Positions 10,713 to 19,305 of a DNA stretch of 64,000 bases are shown here, one piece after another (positions within the stretch are counted from its first letter, which is position 1; each line of letters opens with the position of its first letter). The notes under the pieces were generated by a model that worked only from the letters and a program-made list of their open reading frames with translations, had not been told where the DNA came from and ran no database searches. This DNA comes from Rhodanobacter sp. DHG33 (GTDB lineage: Bacteria > Pseudomonadota > Gammaproteobacteria > Xanthomonadales > Rhodanobacteraceae). Both the position numbers and the translations under genes were made by a program. The stretch spans positions 611,957-675,956 of the forward strand of contig NZ_JACYXM010000001.1 in assembly GCF_014843005.1 (NCBI RefSeq), written 5' to 3'.

Positions 10713-10827
10713 CGCGATCCTTGGTCTGCGTTGCGGACCTTTATCGGAACACGCCGCCGAGCGACGCGTCCAGACAGCCCATCCAGGACGGGCTCAAGGA
10801 CCCGGCCACGCATCCCTGATGCGCCCG

Positions 10828-12327
10828 TCAGAAGCGGCGATATTGCAACGCCTCGGCAAGATGCTCGCGCTCAAGCAGGGCCGCGCCGCCATCGATGTCG
10901 GCGATGGTGCGCGCCACGCGCAATATCCGATGGTAGGCGCGCGCGGACTGGCCCAGCCTCTCCAGCGCCTGTTCGTACCAGCGCCTTTCGGCCGGCCCCA
11001 GCGCGCAGTCGCGCTCCAGTTCGCGATGGCTGATCTCCGCGTTCGGCCGTCCCGCGCGCATCAGCGCATGACGCCGTGCATTGAAAACGCGGGCCCGCAC
11101 CGTGGCGGAATCCTCGTCGCGCGGGCCACGCGCCGTGTCCATCTCGCGCAACGGCAGGGGCGGCACCTCGACCGTGAGATCGATGCGATCCAGCAGCGGC
11201 CCGGAAATGCGGGCCCGGTAGCGCTGGATCTGCTCCGGCGTGCATTGGCAACGCCGCCGCGTATCGCCCGCGTAACCGCAGGGGCAGGGATTCATCGCCG
11301 CCACCAGCTGGAACTGGGCCGGGAAGATGGATTGCCGCGCCGCGCGCGACACCACGATGTGGCCGGATTCCAGCGGTTCGCGCAGCACTTCCAGCACGTG
11401 CCGGGTGAACTCGGGCAATTCGTCGAGGAACAGTACGCCGTTGTGCGCCAGCGAGATCTCGCCCGGCCGCGGCTGCGAGCCGCCGCCCACCAGCGCCACC
11501 GCCGAGGCGGTGTGGTGCGGTGCCCGGAATGGCCGCCGCCGCCAGCGTGCGAGATCGGTGGACTGGCCGGCCACCGACAACACCGCACAAGTCTCCAGCG
11601 CCTCGGATTCGGACAGCGGCGGCAGGATGCCAGGCAAGCGTTCGGCCAGCATGGTCTTGCCGGTGCCGGGCGGTCCCACCATCAGCAGGTGATGGCCGCC
11701 GACCGCGGCGATCTCCAGCGCGCGCCGCGCCTGCAGCTGCCCGCGCACGTCGCGCAGGTCCGGGCCGTCGTAGATGCCGCCTTCGGCATCGACCCCAGTG
11801 GGCGTGGCCAGATCCTGCGCACCCCGCAACCACCCGCAGACCTCGGCCAGCGTGTCGGCCACGCGCACGTCCACTTCGGAAACCAGCGCCGCTTCGGCTG
11901 CATTGGCACGCGGCACCACCACCTTGCGTCCGCGCGCCCGCGCACGCAGCAGCGCGGGAAGCACGCCGGAAACGCTGCGCAGCGAACCGCTCAGCGCCAG
12001 TTCGCCTAGGAACTCGCAATCGTCGAGCTTCTCGCGCGGCACCTGGCCGCTGGCGGCAAGGATGCCCAGCGCGATCGGCAGGTCGAAGCGGCCGCCGTCC
12101 TTGGGCAACTCGGCCGGGGCCAGATTCACGGTGACCTTGCGGCCGGGGTATTCGAAGGCGGTGTTCTGGATCGCCACGCGCACGCGGTCACGCGCCTCGC
12201 GTACGGCGGCTTCGGGCAGGCCCACGATACTGGTGGCCGGCAGGCCGCCGGAAAGATGCACTTCGACCATCACCTGCGGTGCGGCGATGCCTTCCTGGGC
12301 GCGGCTGAGGGTAACCGCGAGGCTCAT
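10828..12327 (-). CDS. comM: ComM/YifB-family Mg-chelatase-like AAA+ ATPase
   Basis: 499-residue AAA+ ATPase. An N-terminal Lon-protease-like fold (MSLAVTLSRAQEGIAAPQVM onward) is followed by the Mg-chelatase-type ATPase with Walker A GPPGTGKT near residues 214-221, Walker B VLFLDELPEF and the cysteine-rich NPCPCGYAGD block. In naturally transformable gammaproteobacteria ComM is a helicase that extends strand invasion during integration of incoming DNA; the role in this organism is inferred. The start at 12327 (MSLAV) is chosen because the 40 residues available upstream do not resemble the family. Confidence 0.92.
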   Translation of the reverse strand: MSLAVTLSRAQEGIAAPQVMVEVHLSGGLPATSIVGLPEAAVREARDRVRVAIQNTAFEYPGRKVTVNLAPAELPKDGGRFDLPIALGILAASGQVPREKLDDCEFLGELALSGSLRSVSGVLPALLRARARGRKVVVPRANAAEAALVSEVDVRVADTLAEVCGWLRGAQDLATPTGVDAEGGIYDGPDLRDVRGQLQARRALEIAAVGGHHLLMVGPPGTGKTMLAERLPGILPPLSESEALETCAVLSVAGQSTDLARWRRRPFRAPHHTASAVALVGGGSQPRPGEISLAHNGVLFLDELPEFTRHVLEVLREPLESGHIVVSRAARQSIFPAQFQLVAAMNPCPCGYAGDTRRRCQCTPEQIQRYRARISGPLLDRIDLTVEVPPLPLREMDTARGPRDEDSATVRARVFNARRHALMRAGRPNAEISHRELERDCALGPAERRWYEQALERLGQSARAYHRILRVARTIADIDGGAALLEREHLAEALQYRRF

Positions 12328-12471
12328 GCGGCCATCCACTGACGGTCCGCATGGGAACCACTGTCGTGCATCCGCATCGAGCCACTCCGTGCGCGACGTC
12401 AGGTCATGGTCAAACCACCCGACAAACGCCGGCACGCGGCGCGGCAACGGATCGAACGATCCCGGGAGGCT

Positions 12472-12726
12472 TCAGTCCCCGCGCTGGGCGGCGGCCTCAA
12501 GTTCGGCCACGCGCCGCTCCAGTTCCTCGACCTTGGCGCGGGTGCGCGTAAGCACCTGGCTCTGGACGTCGAACTCCTCGCGGGTGACCAGATCGAGGCG
12601 GCGCAATCCCTGTGCCAGGACATCGTGGAAGTTGGCCCGCAGATCCTGCTGCGCCTGCGCCACTCCTGGCGGAACCAACGCAGCCAGGCGTCGTGCCAGC
12701 TGCTCAATATCCAGCCCGTCCGTCAT
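12472..12726 (-). CDS. ubiK: Ubiquinone biosynthesis accessory factor UbiK (YqiC/BMFP)
   Basis: 84-residue small protein of the membrane-fusogenic-like (BMFP) family. It has an amphipathic N-terminal part (LDIEQLARRLAALVPPGV) and a C-terminal coiled coil (RAKVEELERRVAELEAAA). UbiK binds UbiJ and supports aerobic ubiquinone synthesis. Its partners ubiJ and ubiB lie at the left end of this window, 10 kb away. It sits just upstream of comM on the same strand, a gene pair familiar from Xanthomonadales. Confidence 0.9.
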   Translation of the reverse strand: MTDGLDIEQLARRLAALVPPGVAQAQQDLRANFHDVLAQGLRRLDLVTREEFDVQSQVLTRTRAKVEELERRVAELEAAAQRGD

Positions 12727-12805
12727 GGATGGCGCCTCGAACTTGTCGGGGAGGAATATTGGTGAACGAGCGAGTGGGATGCCATCGGCCGGCTCCGCGA
12801 TTTCG

Positions 12806-13248
<443 letters not shown>

Positions 13249-13270
13249 CACGCACCCCGATCCGGCCCGC

Positions 13271-14470
13271 TCAATGCCCGGCCGGCTCGCCCAGTTTCAG
13301 CAGCACGACGCCCAGGGACGGCACGTCGAAGCTGTGCGTGGCGTCGATACGGCCGAGATCACGGTGCTGCCACAGGTCGCGCGCCGGCACTGTGCCGTGC
13401 AGGCCCAGTGCCTTGAAGTCCAGCGCGGCGCCCAGGGAATGATTGAGCGTATTCACCAGGGCCACCGCCAGCGTGCCGTCGGCCAGCGGACGCACCCATA
13501 GCTGGATCGGCCCTTCCTGCATCACACGGTTGCCCGGCATGCCGCGCGGGTCCTGGTCAATCGCCAGCACTTCCTTGTTGGTGAGCACCTCGCGCGTATC
13601 CGCACTCATGGCCGACAAGTCGTTGCCGGCGATCAGCGGCGCGGCAAGCATGGCCCACAGCGTCATGTGCGTGCGTTCGGTTTCCGGCTTGTCCAAGCCC
13701 TTGTTGCCGATCTCCAGCATGTCGGCGTCGTTCCAGTGGCCCGGACCCGCGTAGCGTTGCAGGCCCAACTGCGCATTGGCGTTGAACATCATGCTTGCGT
13801 AGTTGGCCCGGATGTCGTCGGTGGTGCGCCACAGATTGCCGCCCACCTCGGCGCCCCATTCCCACACGCGGCCCCAGCCGTAGTTGCACAGCGCGTACAC
13901 GATGGGACGGCCGGTGGCATCCAGCTGCTGGCGCATCAGGCGGTAGGCCGCCTTCATCATCGCGGTCTGCTCGGCTTCGGACTTGCCGTCCATATGCCGC
14001 CGGAAGCTGCACAGGTCGTACTTCAGGTAGTCCACGCCCCAGCTGGCGAACTGGCGTGCGTCCTGCGCCTCGTGTCCCAGGCTGCCCGCGTAGCCGCCGC
14101 AGGTCTTCTCGCCTGGCGAGGAATAGATGCCGAACTTCAGCCCCTTGGAGTGCACGTAGTCGGCCAGCGCCTTCATGTCGGGGAACTTGGCGTTGGGATG
14201 CAGCACACCCTGGGCGTCGCGCTGCCCCTGCCAGCCGTCGTCGATGATCACGTAGCGGTAGCCGGCGGCCGCCATGCCGCTGGACACCAGCTCGTCGGCG
14301 GTGCGCCGGATGTCCGCGTCCGTCACATCCGCCCCGAAATGATTCCAGCTGTTCCAGCCCATGGGCGGCGTGCTTGCCAGTGCGGCACTAGATGCCGGCG
14401 CCACGGCAGCCGACAGCGGCCCGCAGCAAAGCAACCATCCCAGGCCCAGCCAGGCAGTGAAGGACTTCAT
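13271..14470 (-). CDS. Secreted alpha-galactosidase, GH27
   Basis: 399-residue glycoside hydrolase of family 27 with an N-terminal signal peptide (MKSFTAWLGLGWLLCCG..., cleavage around residues 21-32). The mature protein starts with the GH27 signature STPPMGWNSWNHFG. The predicted nucleophile is Asp152 in DYLKYDLC and the acid/base is Asp219 in RTTDDI; DDGWQG and GHWNDADMLEIGN are also family blocks. It should remove terminal alpha-galactose, or a related sugar, from plant-type oligosaccharides or galactomannan in the periplasm or outside. It stands alone, divergent from the nrd region. Confidence 0.92.
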   Translation of the reverse strand: MKSFTAWLGLGWLLCCGPLSAAVAPASSAALASTPPMGWNSWNHFGADVTDADIRRTADELVSSGMAAAGYRYVIIDDGWQGQRDAQGVLHPNAKFPDMKALADYVHSKGLKFGIYSSPGEKTCGGYAGSLGHEAQDARQFASWGVDYLKYDLCSFRRHMDGKSEAEQTAMMKAAYRLMRQQLDATGRPIVYALCNYGWGRVWEWGAEVGGNLWRTTDDIRANYASMMFNANAQLGLQRYAGPGHWNDADMLEIGNKGLDKPETERTHMTLWAMLAAPLIAGNDLSAMSADTREVLTNKEVLAIDQDPRGMPGNRVMQEGPIQLWVRPLADGTLAVALVNTLNHSLGAALDFKALGLHGTVPARDLWQHRDLGRIDATHSFDVPSLGVVLLKLGEPAGH

Positions 14471-14587
14471 GACCCCTCCTTCGATTCGACATTATTCGAA
14501 AGCAGGTGAAACATAACCCGGCCTGGGTGTTGACGCACCACAACTTCATGGCGGCCGCACCTGGCAGCCGGATGCGGCCGGCGGCAC

Positions 14588-14596
14588 TTATCCACG
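14588..14596 (+). promoter_or_regulatory. DnaA-box-like site upstream of nrdA
   Basis: TTATCCACG matches the DnaA consensus TTATCCACA at 8 of 9 positions. It lies 22 nt before the predicted -35 of the nrdA promoter. In E. coli nrdAB is also controlled by DnaA, so the placement makes sense, but one site alone could be chance. Confidence 0.45.
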
Positions 14597-14602
14597 GCTT
14601 TT

Positions 14603-14650
14603 ACACAATTTATTGGGTTGACCCCTCCCGATCATCACGATATGTTGTGC
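14603..14650 (+). promoter_or_regulatory. Tandem NrdR-like boxes over the nrdA promoter
   Basis: Two sites resemble the NrdR box (remembered consensus acaCwAtATaTwGtgt). Box 1, 14603-14618, ACACAATTTATTGGGT, fits 14 of 16 positions; box 2, 14635-14650, TCACGATATGTTGTGC, fits 12 of 16. Their starts are 32 bp apart, the three-helical-turn spacing typical of NrdR pairs. Box 2 covers the -10 and box 1 abuts the -35, which suits repression by the ATP/dATP-sensing repressor NrdR. Confidence 0.65.
14618..14646 (+). promoter_or_regulatory. Predicted sigma-70 promoter of nrdA
   Basis: The -35 TTGACC (14618-14623) and -10 TATGTT (14641-14646) are separated by 17 bp. Transcription would start near 14653, which is where the riboswitch fold begins. 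Confidence 0.6.
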
Positions 14651-14652
14651 TT

Positions 14653-14836
14653 GTCGGTGCCCTGCCAGACGCGATCGTCGGCCGGGCTCAAAAGGGAATC
14701 CGGTGCGAATCCGGAACTGCCCCGCAGCGGTAAGTGGAAACGAACGTCTCGATAGCGCACTGATCCACAGCGATCGGGAAGCGGAGACCAGTAGGCGGGC
14801 GAAAGCCCACGTCCACGAGTCCGAAGACCTGCCGAC
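14653..14836 (+). ncRNA. Cobalamin (B12) riboswitch in the nrdAB leader
   Basis: This leader carries the hallmark blocks of the adenosylcobalamin riboswitch in order: GTCGGTGCC at the 5' side, AAAAGGGAATCCGGTGCGAA, CCGGAACTGCCCCGCAGCGG (the B12 box-like part), CACTG, a GGGAAGCG block, the AGGCGGGCGAAAGCCCAC hairpin, and GACCTGCCGAC closing the first stem (GTCGG pairs with CCGAC). A CGGCAC/GTGCCG hairpin follows at once and may be the expression platform, ending about 140 nt before the nrdA ATG. Binding of coenzyme B12 should switch the B12-independent class Ia reductase off. Confidence 0.93.
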
Positions 14837-14998
14837 GCGGCACGGCCGTAGCGCTGTGCCGAGTGGTGGCGGCTTCCGCGGGGAGGCGCGTCGGATCGTC
14901 GGGCCGCTGGCCCGATGGGCGACCGTCCGCGAGCAGCCACTGCATCAGCCCTGCGCGCGGGAGCAGGCAGTTGATCGCCACGGTCTGGAGCCACCGAC

Positions 14999-17476
14999 AT
15001 GCAGCCTCTCGATACCGATACCCGCGAGCGTTCCGCTGCGCGCGCGGAGTCGTCCCCGCTTCCCGCCGAAACCCCGGCCTCCGCCGGCGAAGCCTTTGCC
15101 CTGACCCCGCCGCACAACCCCGGCCAGATGCGCGTGACCAAGCGCAACGGTCGCCAGGAAGTGGTGGACGTGAACAAGATCGTGCGCGCCGTGACCCGCA
15201 GCAGCGAAGGCCTGCACGGCGTCGATCCGCTGCGCGTGGCGCTGAAGACCATCGGCGGCCTGTACGACGGCGCCACCACGCAGGAGCTGGACCAGCTCTC
15301 GATCCGCACCGCCGCCGCGCTCACCGCGGAAGAACCCGAATACGGCCAGCTCGCCGCGCGCCTGCTGGGCGCGTTCATCGACAAGGAAGTGAGCGGCCAG
15401 GAAATCCAGAGCTTCTCGCAGTCCATCGCGCGTGGCGCCGAACTGGGCATCCTCAACGACCGCCTGCGCGATTTCGTCGCCACCAACGCGCGCAAGCTCA
15501 ACGACGCGATCGACCCGCTCGCTACGCGCCGCTTCGAGTATTTCGGCCTGCGCACGGTGTACGACCGCTACCTGCTGCGCCACCCGCAGCTGCGCAAGGT
15601 GATCGAGACGCCGCAGCACTTCTTCATGCGCATCGCCTGCGCGCTGGGCGGCAGCGAGATCGGCGAGACGCTGGAACTCTATCGCCTGCTCTCCTCGCTG
15701 GAGTACATCGCCAGCTCGCCGACGCTGTTCAACGCGGGCACCGCGCACGAGCAGCTCAGCTCGTGCTTCCTGCTCGACTCGCCGGCCGACTCGCTGGAGT
15801 CGATCTACGAGAAATACGGCGACGTGGCCAAGCTCAGCAAGTTCGCTGGCGGCATCGGCCTGGCGTACTCGCGCGTGCGTTCGCGCGGCTCGCTGATCAA
15901 GGGCACCAACGGCCATTCCAACGGTCTGGTGCCGTGGCTGAAGACGCTGGACGCCTCCGTGGCGGCGGTGAACCAGGGCGGCAAGCGCAAGGGCGCGGCC
16001 TGCGTGTACCTGGAGCCGTGGCATGGCGACATCGAGGAGTTCCTCGAGCTGCGCGACAACACCGGCGACGAAGCCCGCCGCACGCACAACCTCAACCTGG
16101 CCAACTGGATCCCCGACGAATTCATGCGTCGCGTGGAAACCGACGGCGAATGGTCGCTGTTCGATCCCAAGGTCGTGCCGCACTTCGTCGACAGCTGGGG
16201 CGAGACCTTCGAGAAGTCCTACCGCGAAGCCGAGGCCGCCGGCCTCGCCGTGAAAAAGGTGAAGGCACGCGAGCTGTACGCCCGCATGCTGCGCACGCTG
16301 GCGCAGACCGGCAACGGCTGGATGACCTTCAAGGATCGCAGCAACGCCACCAGCAATCAGACGGCTAAGGCGGAAAACGTCATCCACCTGTCGAACCTGT
16401 GCACCGAGATCCTGGAAGTCACCAACGCCGACGAGACGGCGGTGTGCAACCTGGGCTCGATCAACCTGTCCCGCCACGTGGTCGACGGACGCTTCGATTT
16501 CGACAAGCTCGCCGCCACCGCGCGCACCGCGGTGCGCCAGCTGGATCGCGTGATCGATCTCAATTTCTACCCGATCGACACCGCCAAGGTCGCCAACAAC
16601 AAGTGGCGTCCGGTGGGCCTGGGCGTGATGGGCCTGCAGGACGTGTTCTTCAAGCTGCGCCTGCCGTTCGACTCCGCCGAAGCGCTGGAACTGTCCACGC
16701 GCATCGCCGAGGAGATCTATTACAACGCGCTGTCGCAGTCGAACGAGCTGGCGATGGAACACGGCGCACACCCGGGCTTTGCGGAAAGCCGCGCCGCCAA
16801 CGGCGAGCTGCAGTTCGACTACTGGAGCAACGCCACGCCAAACGGCGCTGCGCGCTGGGATGTGCTGCGCGAATCGATCAAGGCCAAGGGCCTGCGCAAC
16901 TCGCTGCTGATCGCGATCGCGCCGACCGCAACCATTGCGTCGATCGCCGGCTGCTACGAGTGCATCGAGCCGCAGGTGAGCAACCTGTTCAAGCGCGAGA
17001 CGCTGTCGGGCGACTTCCTCGTCGTCAACCGCTACCTGGTCGATGAGCTGAAGACGCTGGGGCTGTGGACGTCCGAGATCCGCGACGCCATCAAGCTGGC
17101 GGAAGGTTCGATCCAGGGCATCACCGCGATCCCCGAGCGCCTGCGCACCATCTACCGCACGGTGTGGGAGCTGCCGCAGAAGGCGCTGATCGACCTGGGC
17201 GCCGCCCGCGGTGCGTACATCGACCAGAGCCAGTCGCTGAACCTGTTCATGGAAAACCCGAACATCGGTCAGCTCAGCTCCATGTACATGTACGCGTGGA
17301 AGTCCGGCATCAAGACCACCTACTACCTGCGTTCGCGTCCGGCCACCAAGATCGCCAAGACCACGGTGTCGGCCGCTCCGGCCGCCAAGCCGGCACCTGT
17401 CGCCGACCAGGAACAGGCGACGGCGGCGGTGTTCTGCTCGCTGGAGAACCCGGAGTACTGCGAGGCATGTCAGTAA
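14999..17476 (+). CDS. nrdA: Class Ia ribonucleotide reductase, alpha subunit
   Basis: 825-residue large subunit that reduces ribonucleoside diphosphates to deoxy forms. After a 40-residue variable N-terminus comes the ATP-cone (MRVTKRNGRQEVVDVNKIVR), the allosteric site for ATP/dATP. Active-site cysteines are visible in SSCFLLD (Cys256) and in ETAVCNLGSINLS, and the C-terminus ends in CEACQ, the shuttle cysteine pair. Other marks are FAGGIGLAYSRVRSRGS and IAPTATIASIAGCYECIEP. The ATG has a GGAG ribosome site. Its leader carries a B12 riboswitch and NrdR-like boxes, and nrdB follows after a repeat element. Confidence 0.97.
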   Translation: MQPLDTDTRERSAARAESSPLPAETPASAGEAFALTPPHNPGQMRVTKRNGRQEVVDVNKIVRAVTRSSEGLHGVDPLRVALKTIGGLYDGATTQELDQLSIRTAAALTAEEPEYGQLAARLLGAFIDKEVSGQEIQSFSQSIARGAELGILNDRLRDFVATNARKLNDAIDPLATRRFEYFGLRTVYDRYLLRHPQLRKVIETPQHFFMRIACALGGSEIGETLELYRLLSSLEYIASSPTLFNAGTAHEQLSSCFLLDSPADSLESIYEKYGDVAKLSKFAGGIGLAYSRVRSRGSLIKGTNGHSNGLVPWLKTLDASVAAVNQGGKRKGAACVYLEPWHGDIEEFLELRDNTGDEARRTHNLNLANWIPDEFMRRVETDGEWSLFDPKVVPHFVDSWGETFEKSYREAEAAGLAVKKVKARELYARMLRTLAQTGNGWMTFKDRSNATSNQTAKAENVIHLSNLCTEILEVTNADETAVCNLGSINLSRHVVDGRFDFDKLAATARTAVRQLDRVIDLNFYPIDTAKVANNKWRPVGLGVMGLQDVFFKLRLPFDSAEALELSTRIAEEIYYNALSQSNELAMEHGAHPGFAESRAANGELQFDYWSNATPNGAARWDVLRESIKAKGLRNSLLIAIAPTATIASIAGCYECIEPQVSNLFKRETLSGDFLVVNRYLVDELKTLGLWTSEIRDAIKLAEGSIQGITAIPERLRTIYRTVWELPQKALIDLGAARGAYIDQSQSLNLFMENPNIGQLSSMYMYAWKSGIKTTYYLRSRPATKIAKTTVSAAPAAKPAPVADQEQATAAVFCSLENPEYCEACQ

Positions 17477-17483
17477 ACCTCAC

Positions 17484-17566
17484 CGTCATCCCAACGAAAG
17501 CTGGGATCCAGTGACTCTATCGCGGGATTGGAAAAGCGCTGGATTCCTACTTTCGCAGGAATGACG
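17484..17566. repeat. MITE/REP-like inverted-repeat element between nrdA and nrdB
   Basis: Two 28-bp arms, 17484-17511 (CGTCATCCCAACGAAAGCTG...) and 17539-17566, are near-perfect inverted copies separated by 27 bp. The pattern CGTCATTCC-GCGAAAG-GGAATCCAG is a widespread interspersed element of Xanthomonadales and other proteobacteria. It begins only 7 nt after the nrdA stop, inside the presumed nrdAB transcript, where the folded RNA could tune the ratio of the two subunits. Confidence 0.85.
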
Positions 17567-17620
17567 AGAAAAAACAGAAGCGCCGCCTACATGGGACGCA
17601 CTACGACACAAGGAAACCCC

Positions 17621-18646
17621 ATGTCCGCCCAACCCGAACGCGCCCAGCACATTCTCGACCCCGGCTTCGAGCTCACCCTGCGCCCGATGCGCTACCCCGA
17701 GTTCTACGAGATGTACCGCAACGCGATCAAGAACACGTGGACGGTGGACGAGGTCGACTTCTCGCTGGACACCACCGACCTGCGCTCGAAGATGAGCGAG
17801 GCCGACCGGCACCTGATCCATCGCCTGGTGGCGTTCTTCGCCACCGGCGACACCATCGTGGCGAACAACCTGGTGCTGAACCTGTACCAGCACATCAACG
17901 CGCCCGAAGCGCGCATGTACCTCTCGCGCCAGCTGTACGAAGAAGCGCTGCACGTGCAGTTCTACCTCACCCTGCTGGACACCTACATTCCGGATCCGGG
18001 CGAGCGCAACAAGGCCTTCGCGGCGATCGAGAACATTCCGTCGATCCGCCAGAAGGGCGAGTTCTGCTTCAAGTGGATCGATTCCATCCAGAACCTGCAG
18101 AGGCTGGAGACGCGCGAGCAGCGCCGCCAGTTCCTGCTCAACCTGATCTGCTTCGCCGCGTGCATCGAGGGCCTGTTCTTCTTCGCCGCGTTCGCCTACG
18201 TGTACTTCCTGCGCTCGCGCGGGCTGCTGCACGGCCTGGCCTCGGGCACCAACTGGGTGTTCCGCGACGAGAGCTGCCACATGGCGTTCGCCTTCGACGT
18301 GGTGCGCAAGGTACGCGCCGAAGAACCCGACCTGTTCGACGACGAGATGCGCTCGCAGATCGAGGAGATGCTGGAAGACGCCATCGCCTGCGAAACGCAG
18401 TTCGCCGAGGACGTGCTCTCCGGCGGCGTGGCCGGCCTGTCGGTGAAGGACATGCGCCAGTACCTCGAGTACTGCGCCGACCAGCGCCTGACCCAGCTCG
18501 ACCTGCCCAAGAAGTACGGCGCGAAGAACCCGTTCGACTTCATGGATCTGCAGGACGTGCAGGAAGTCACCAACTTCTTCGAGCGCCGCGTCTCGGCCTA
18601 CCAGGTGGGCGTGCAGGGCGAAGTCGCCTTCGACATGTCGTTCTGA
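17621..18646 (+). CDS. nrdB: Class Ia ribonucleotide reductase, beta subunit
   Basis: 341-residue ferritin-like subunit that houses the di-iron-tyrosyl radical. Helices with metal-binding Glu/His are visible in RQLYEEALHVQFY and in FRDESCHMAFAFDVV, and ETQFAEDVLSGG is a later conserved block. The start at 17621 (MSAQPERAQ) has an AGGAAA ribosome site 5 nt upstream; a longer reading would run into the repeat element. It works with NrdA, 144 nt upstream. Family members of this length occur in many proteobacteria. Confidence 0.96.
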   Translation: MSAQPERAQHILDPGFELTLRPMRYPEFYEMYRNAIKNTWTVDEVDFSLDTTDLRSKMSEADRHLIHRLVAFFATGDTIVANNLVLNLYQHINAPEARMYLSRQLYEEALHVQFYLTLLDTYIPDPGERNKAFAAIENIPSIRQKGEFCFKWIDSIQNLQRLETREQRRQFLLNLICFAACIEGLFFFAAFAYVYFLRSRGLLHGLASGTNWVFRDESCHMAFAFDVVRKVRAEEPDLFDDEMRSQIEEMLEDAIACETQFAEDVLSGGVAGLSVKDMRQYLEYCADQRLTQLDLPKKYGAKNPFDFMDLQDVQEVTNFFERRVSAYQVGVQGEVAFDMSF

Positions 18647-18666
18647 GTCCGAAGGCAGCGCTTGAC

Positions 18667-18700
18667 ATGTAACAGACGTTACACGTAACGTCTGTTACAT
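18667..18700. promoter_or_regulatory. 34-bp near-perfect palindromic operator overlapping the tetR start
   Basis: Arms ATGTAACAGACGTTAC and GTAACGTCTGTTACAT are perfect 16-bp inverted repeats around 2 bp (AC). A TTGACA -35 hexamer (18662-18667) touches the left arm, so the promoter is buried in the operator. With a 17-18 bp spacer the -10 lies near 18685-18691, placing transcription start at or next to the ATG at 18699, so the mRNA is probably leaderless. It is most likely the autoregulatory site of the TetR protein. Confidence 0.85.
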
Positions 18701-19268
18701 GCATACACGCAAAGAAGCGCTGGTCGATTCCATCGTCGCCTACCTGCTCGAACACGGGCTGGCCGATCTTTCGCTGCGCCCGCTTGCCGCAGCCACCCAC
18801 ACCAGCGCCCGCCTGCTGATCTACCACTTCGAGTCGAAGGAAGGCCTGCTCGCCGAAGTCCTCGAAGCCATGCAGACGCGGCTCAGGCAATCCTTCTCGC
18901 GATTGCTGGAACGTCCGCCCACCCGCGGCGTCATCAAGCCGCCGCTGAAACTGCTCTGGGAATGGGCGATCGCGCCGAAGAACTTCGCGTACCTGAAGCT
19001 GCTCTACGAACTGCAGATCCTGGCCGTCCAGAATCCGAACGTCTACGCGCAATACCTGCAGCGCAATACCGCGAACTGGTCGGAACTGGTGCTCGCGCTG
19101 CTTCCTGCGCAAGAGCGCGACCCGGCCTTCGCCACGTTGTGCGTTGCGGTCTTCGACGGCCTTTTCATCGAGCTGATGAGCACCGGCGACCGCAAGCGGA
19201 CGACCCAGGCCATCGACCAGTTCATCCGCATCGTCGGCGACGCGCGCACGAACCGGGCGCGCGCCTGA
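18699..19268 (+). CDS. TetR-family transcriptional repressor
   Basis: 189-residue repressor. The N-terminal helix-turn-helix is typical of TetR (KEALVDSIVAYLLEHGLADL, then SLRPLAAATHTSARLLIYHF with ESKEGLLAEVL). The rest is a helical ligand/dimer domain not assignable to a ligand. The ATG sits inside the palindromic operator, leaving no room for a ribosome site, which points to a leaderless message and tight self-repression. The CPBP-family protease gene starts 37 nt downstream and is probably co-transcribed and co-regulated. The start could in principle lie further in, but no better ATG is seen. Confidence 0.9.
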   Translation: MHTRKEALVDSIVAYLLEHGLADLSLRPLAAATHTSARLLIYHFESKEGLLAEVLEAMQTRLRQSFSRLLERPPTRGVIKPPLKLLWEWAIAPKNFAYLKLLYELQILAVQNPNVYAQYLQRNTANWSELVLALLPAQERDPAFATLCVAVFDGLFIELMSTGDRKRTTQAIDQFIRIVGDARTNRARA

Positions 19269-19305
19269 CCCGTCCCACCCCATGCACAGCCCCGCAGAGG
19301 CATCC

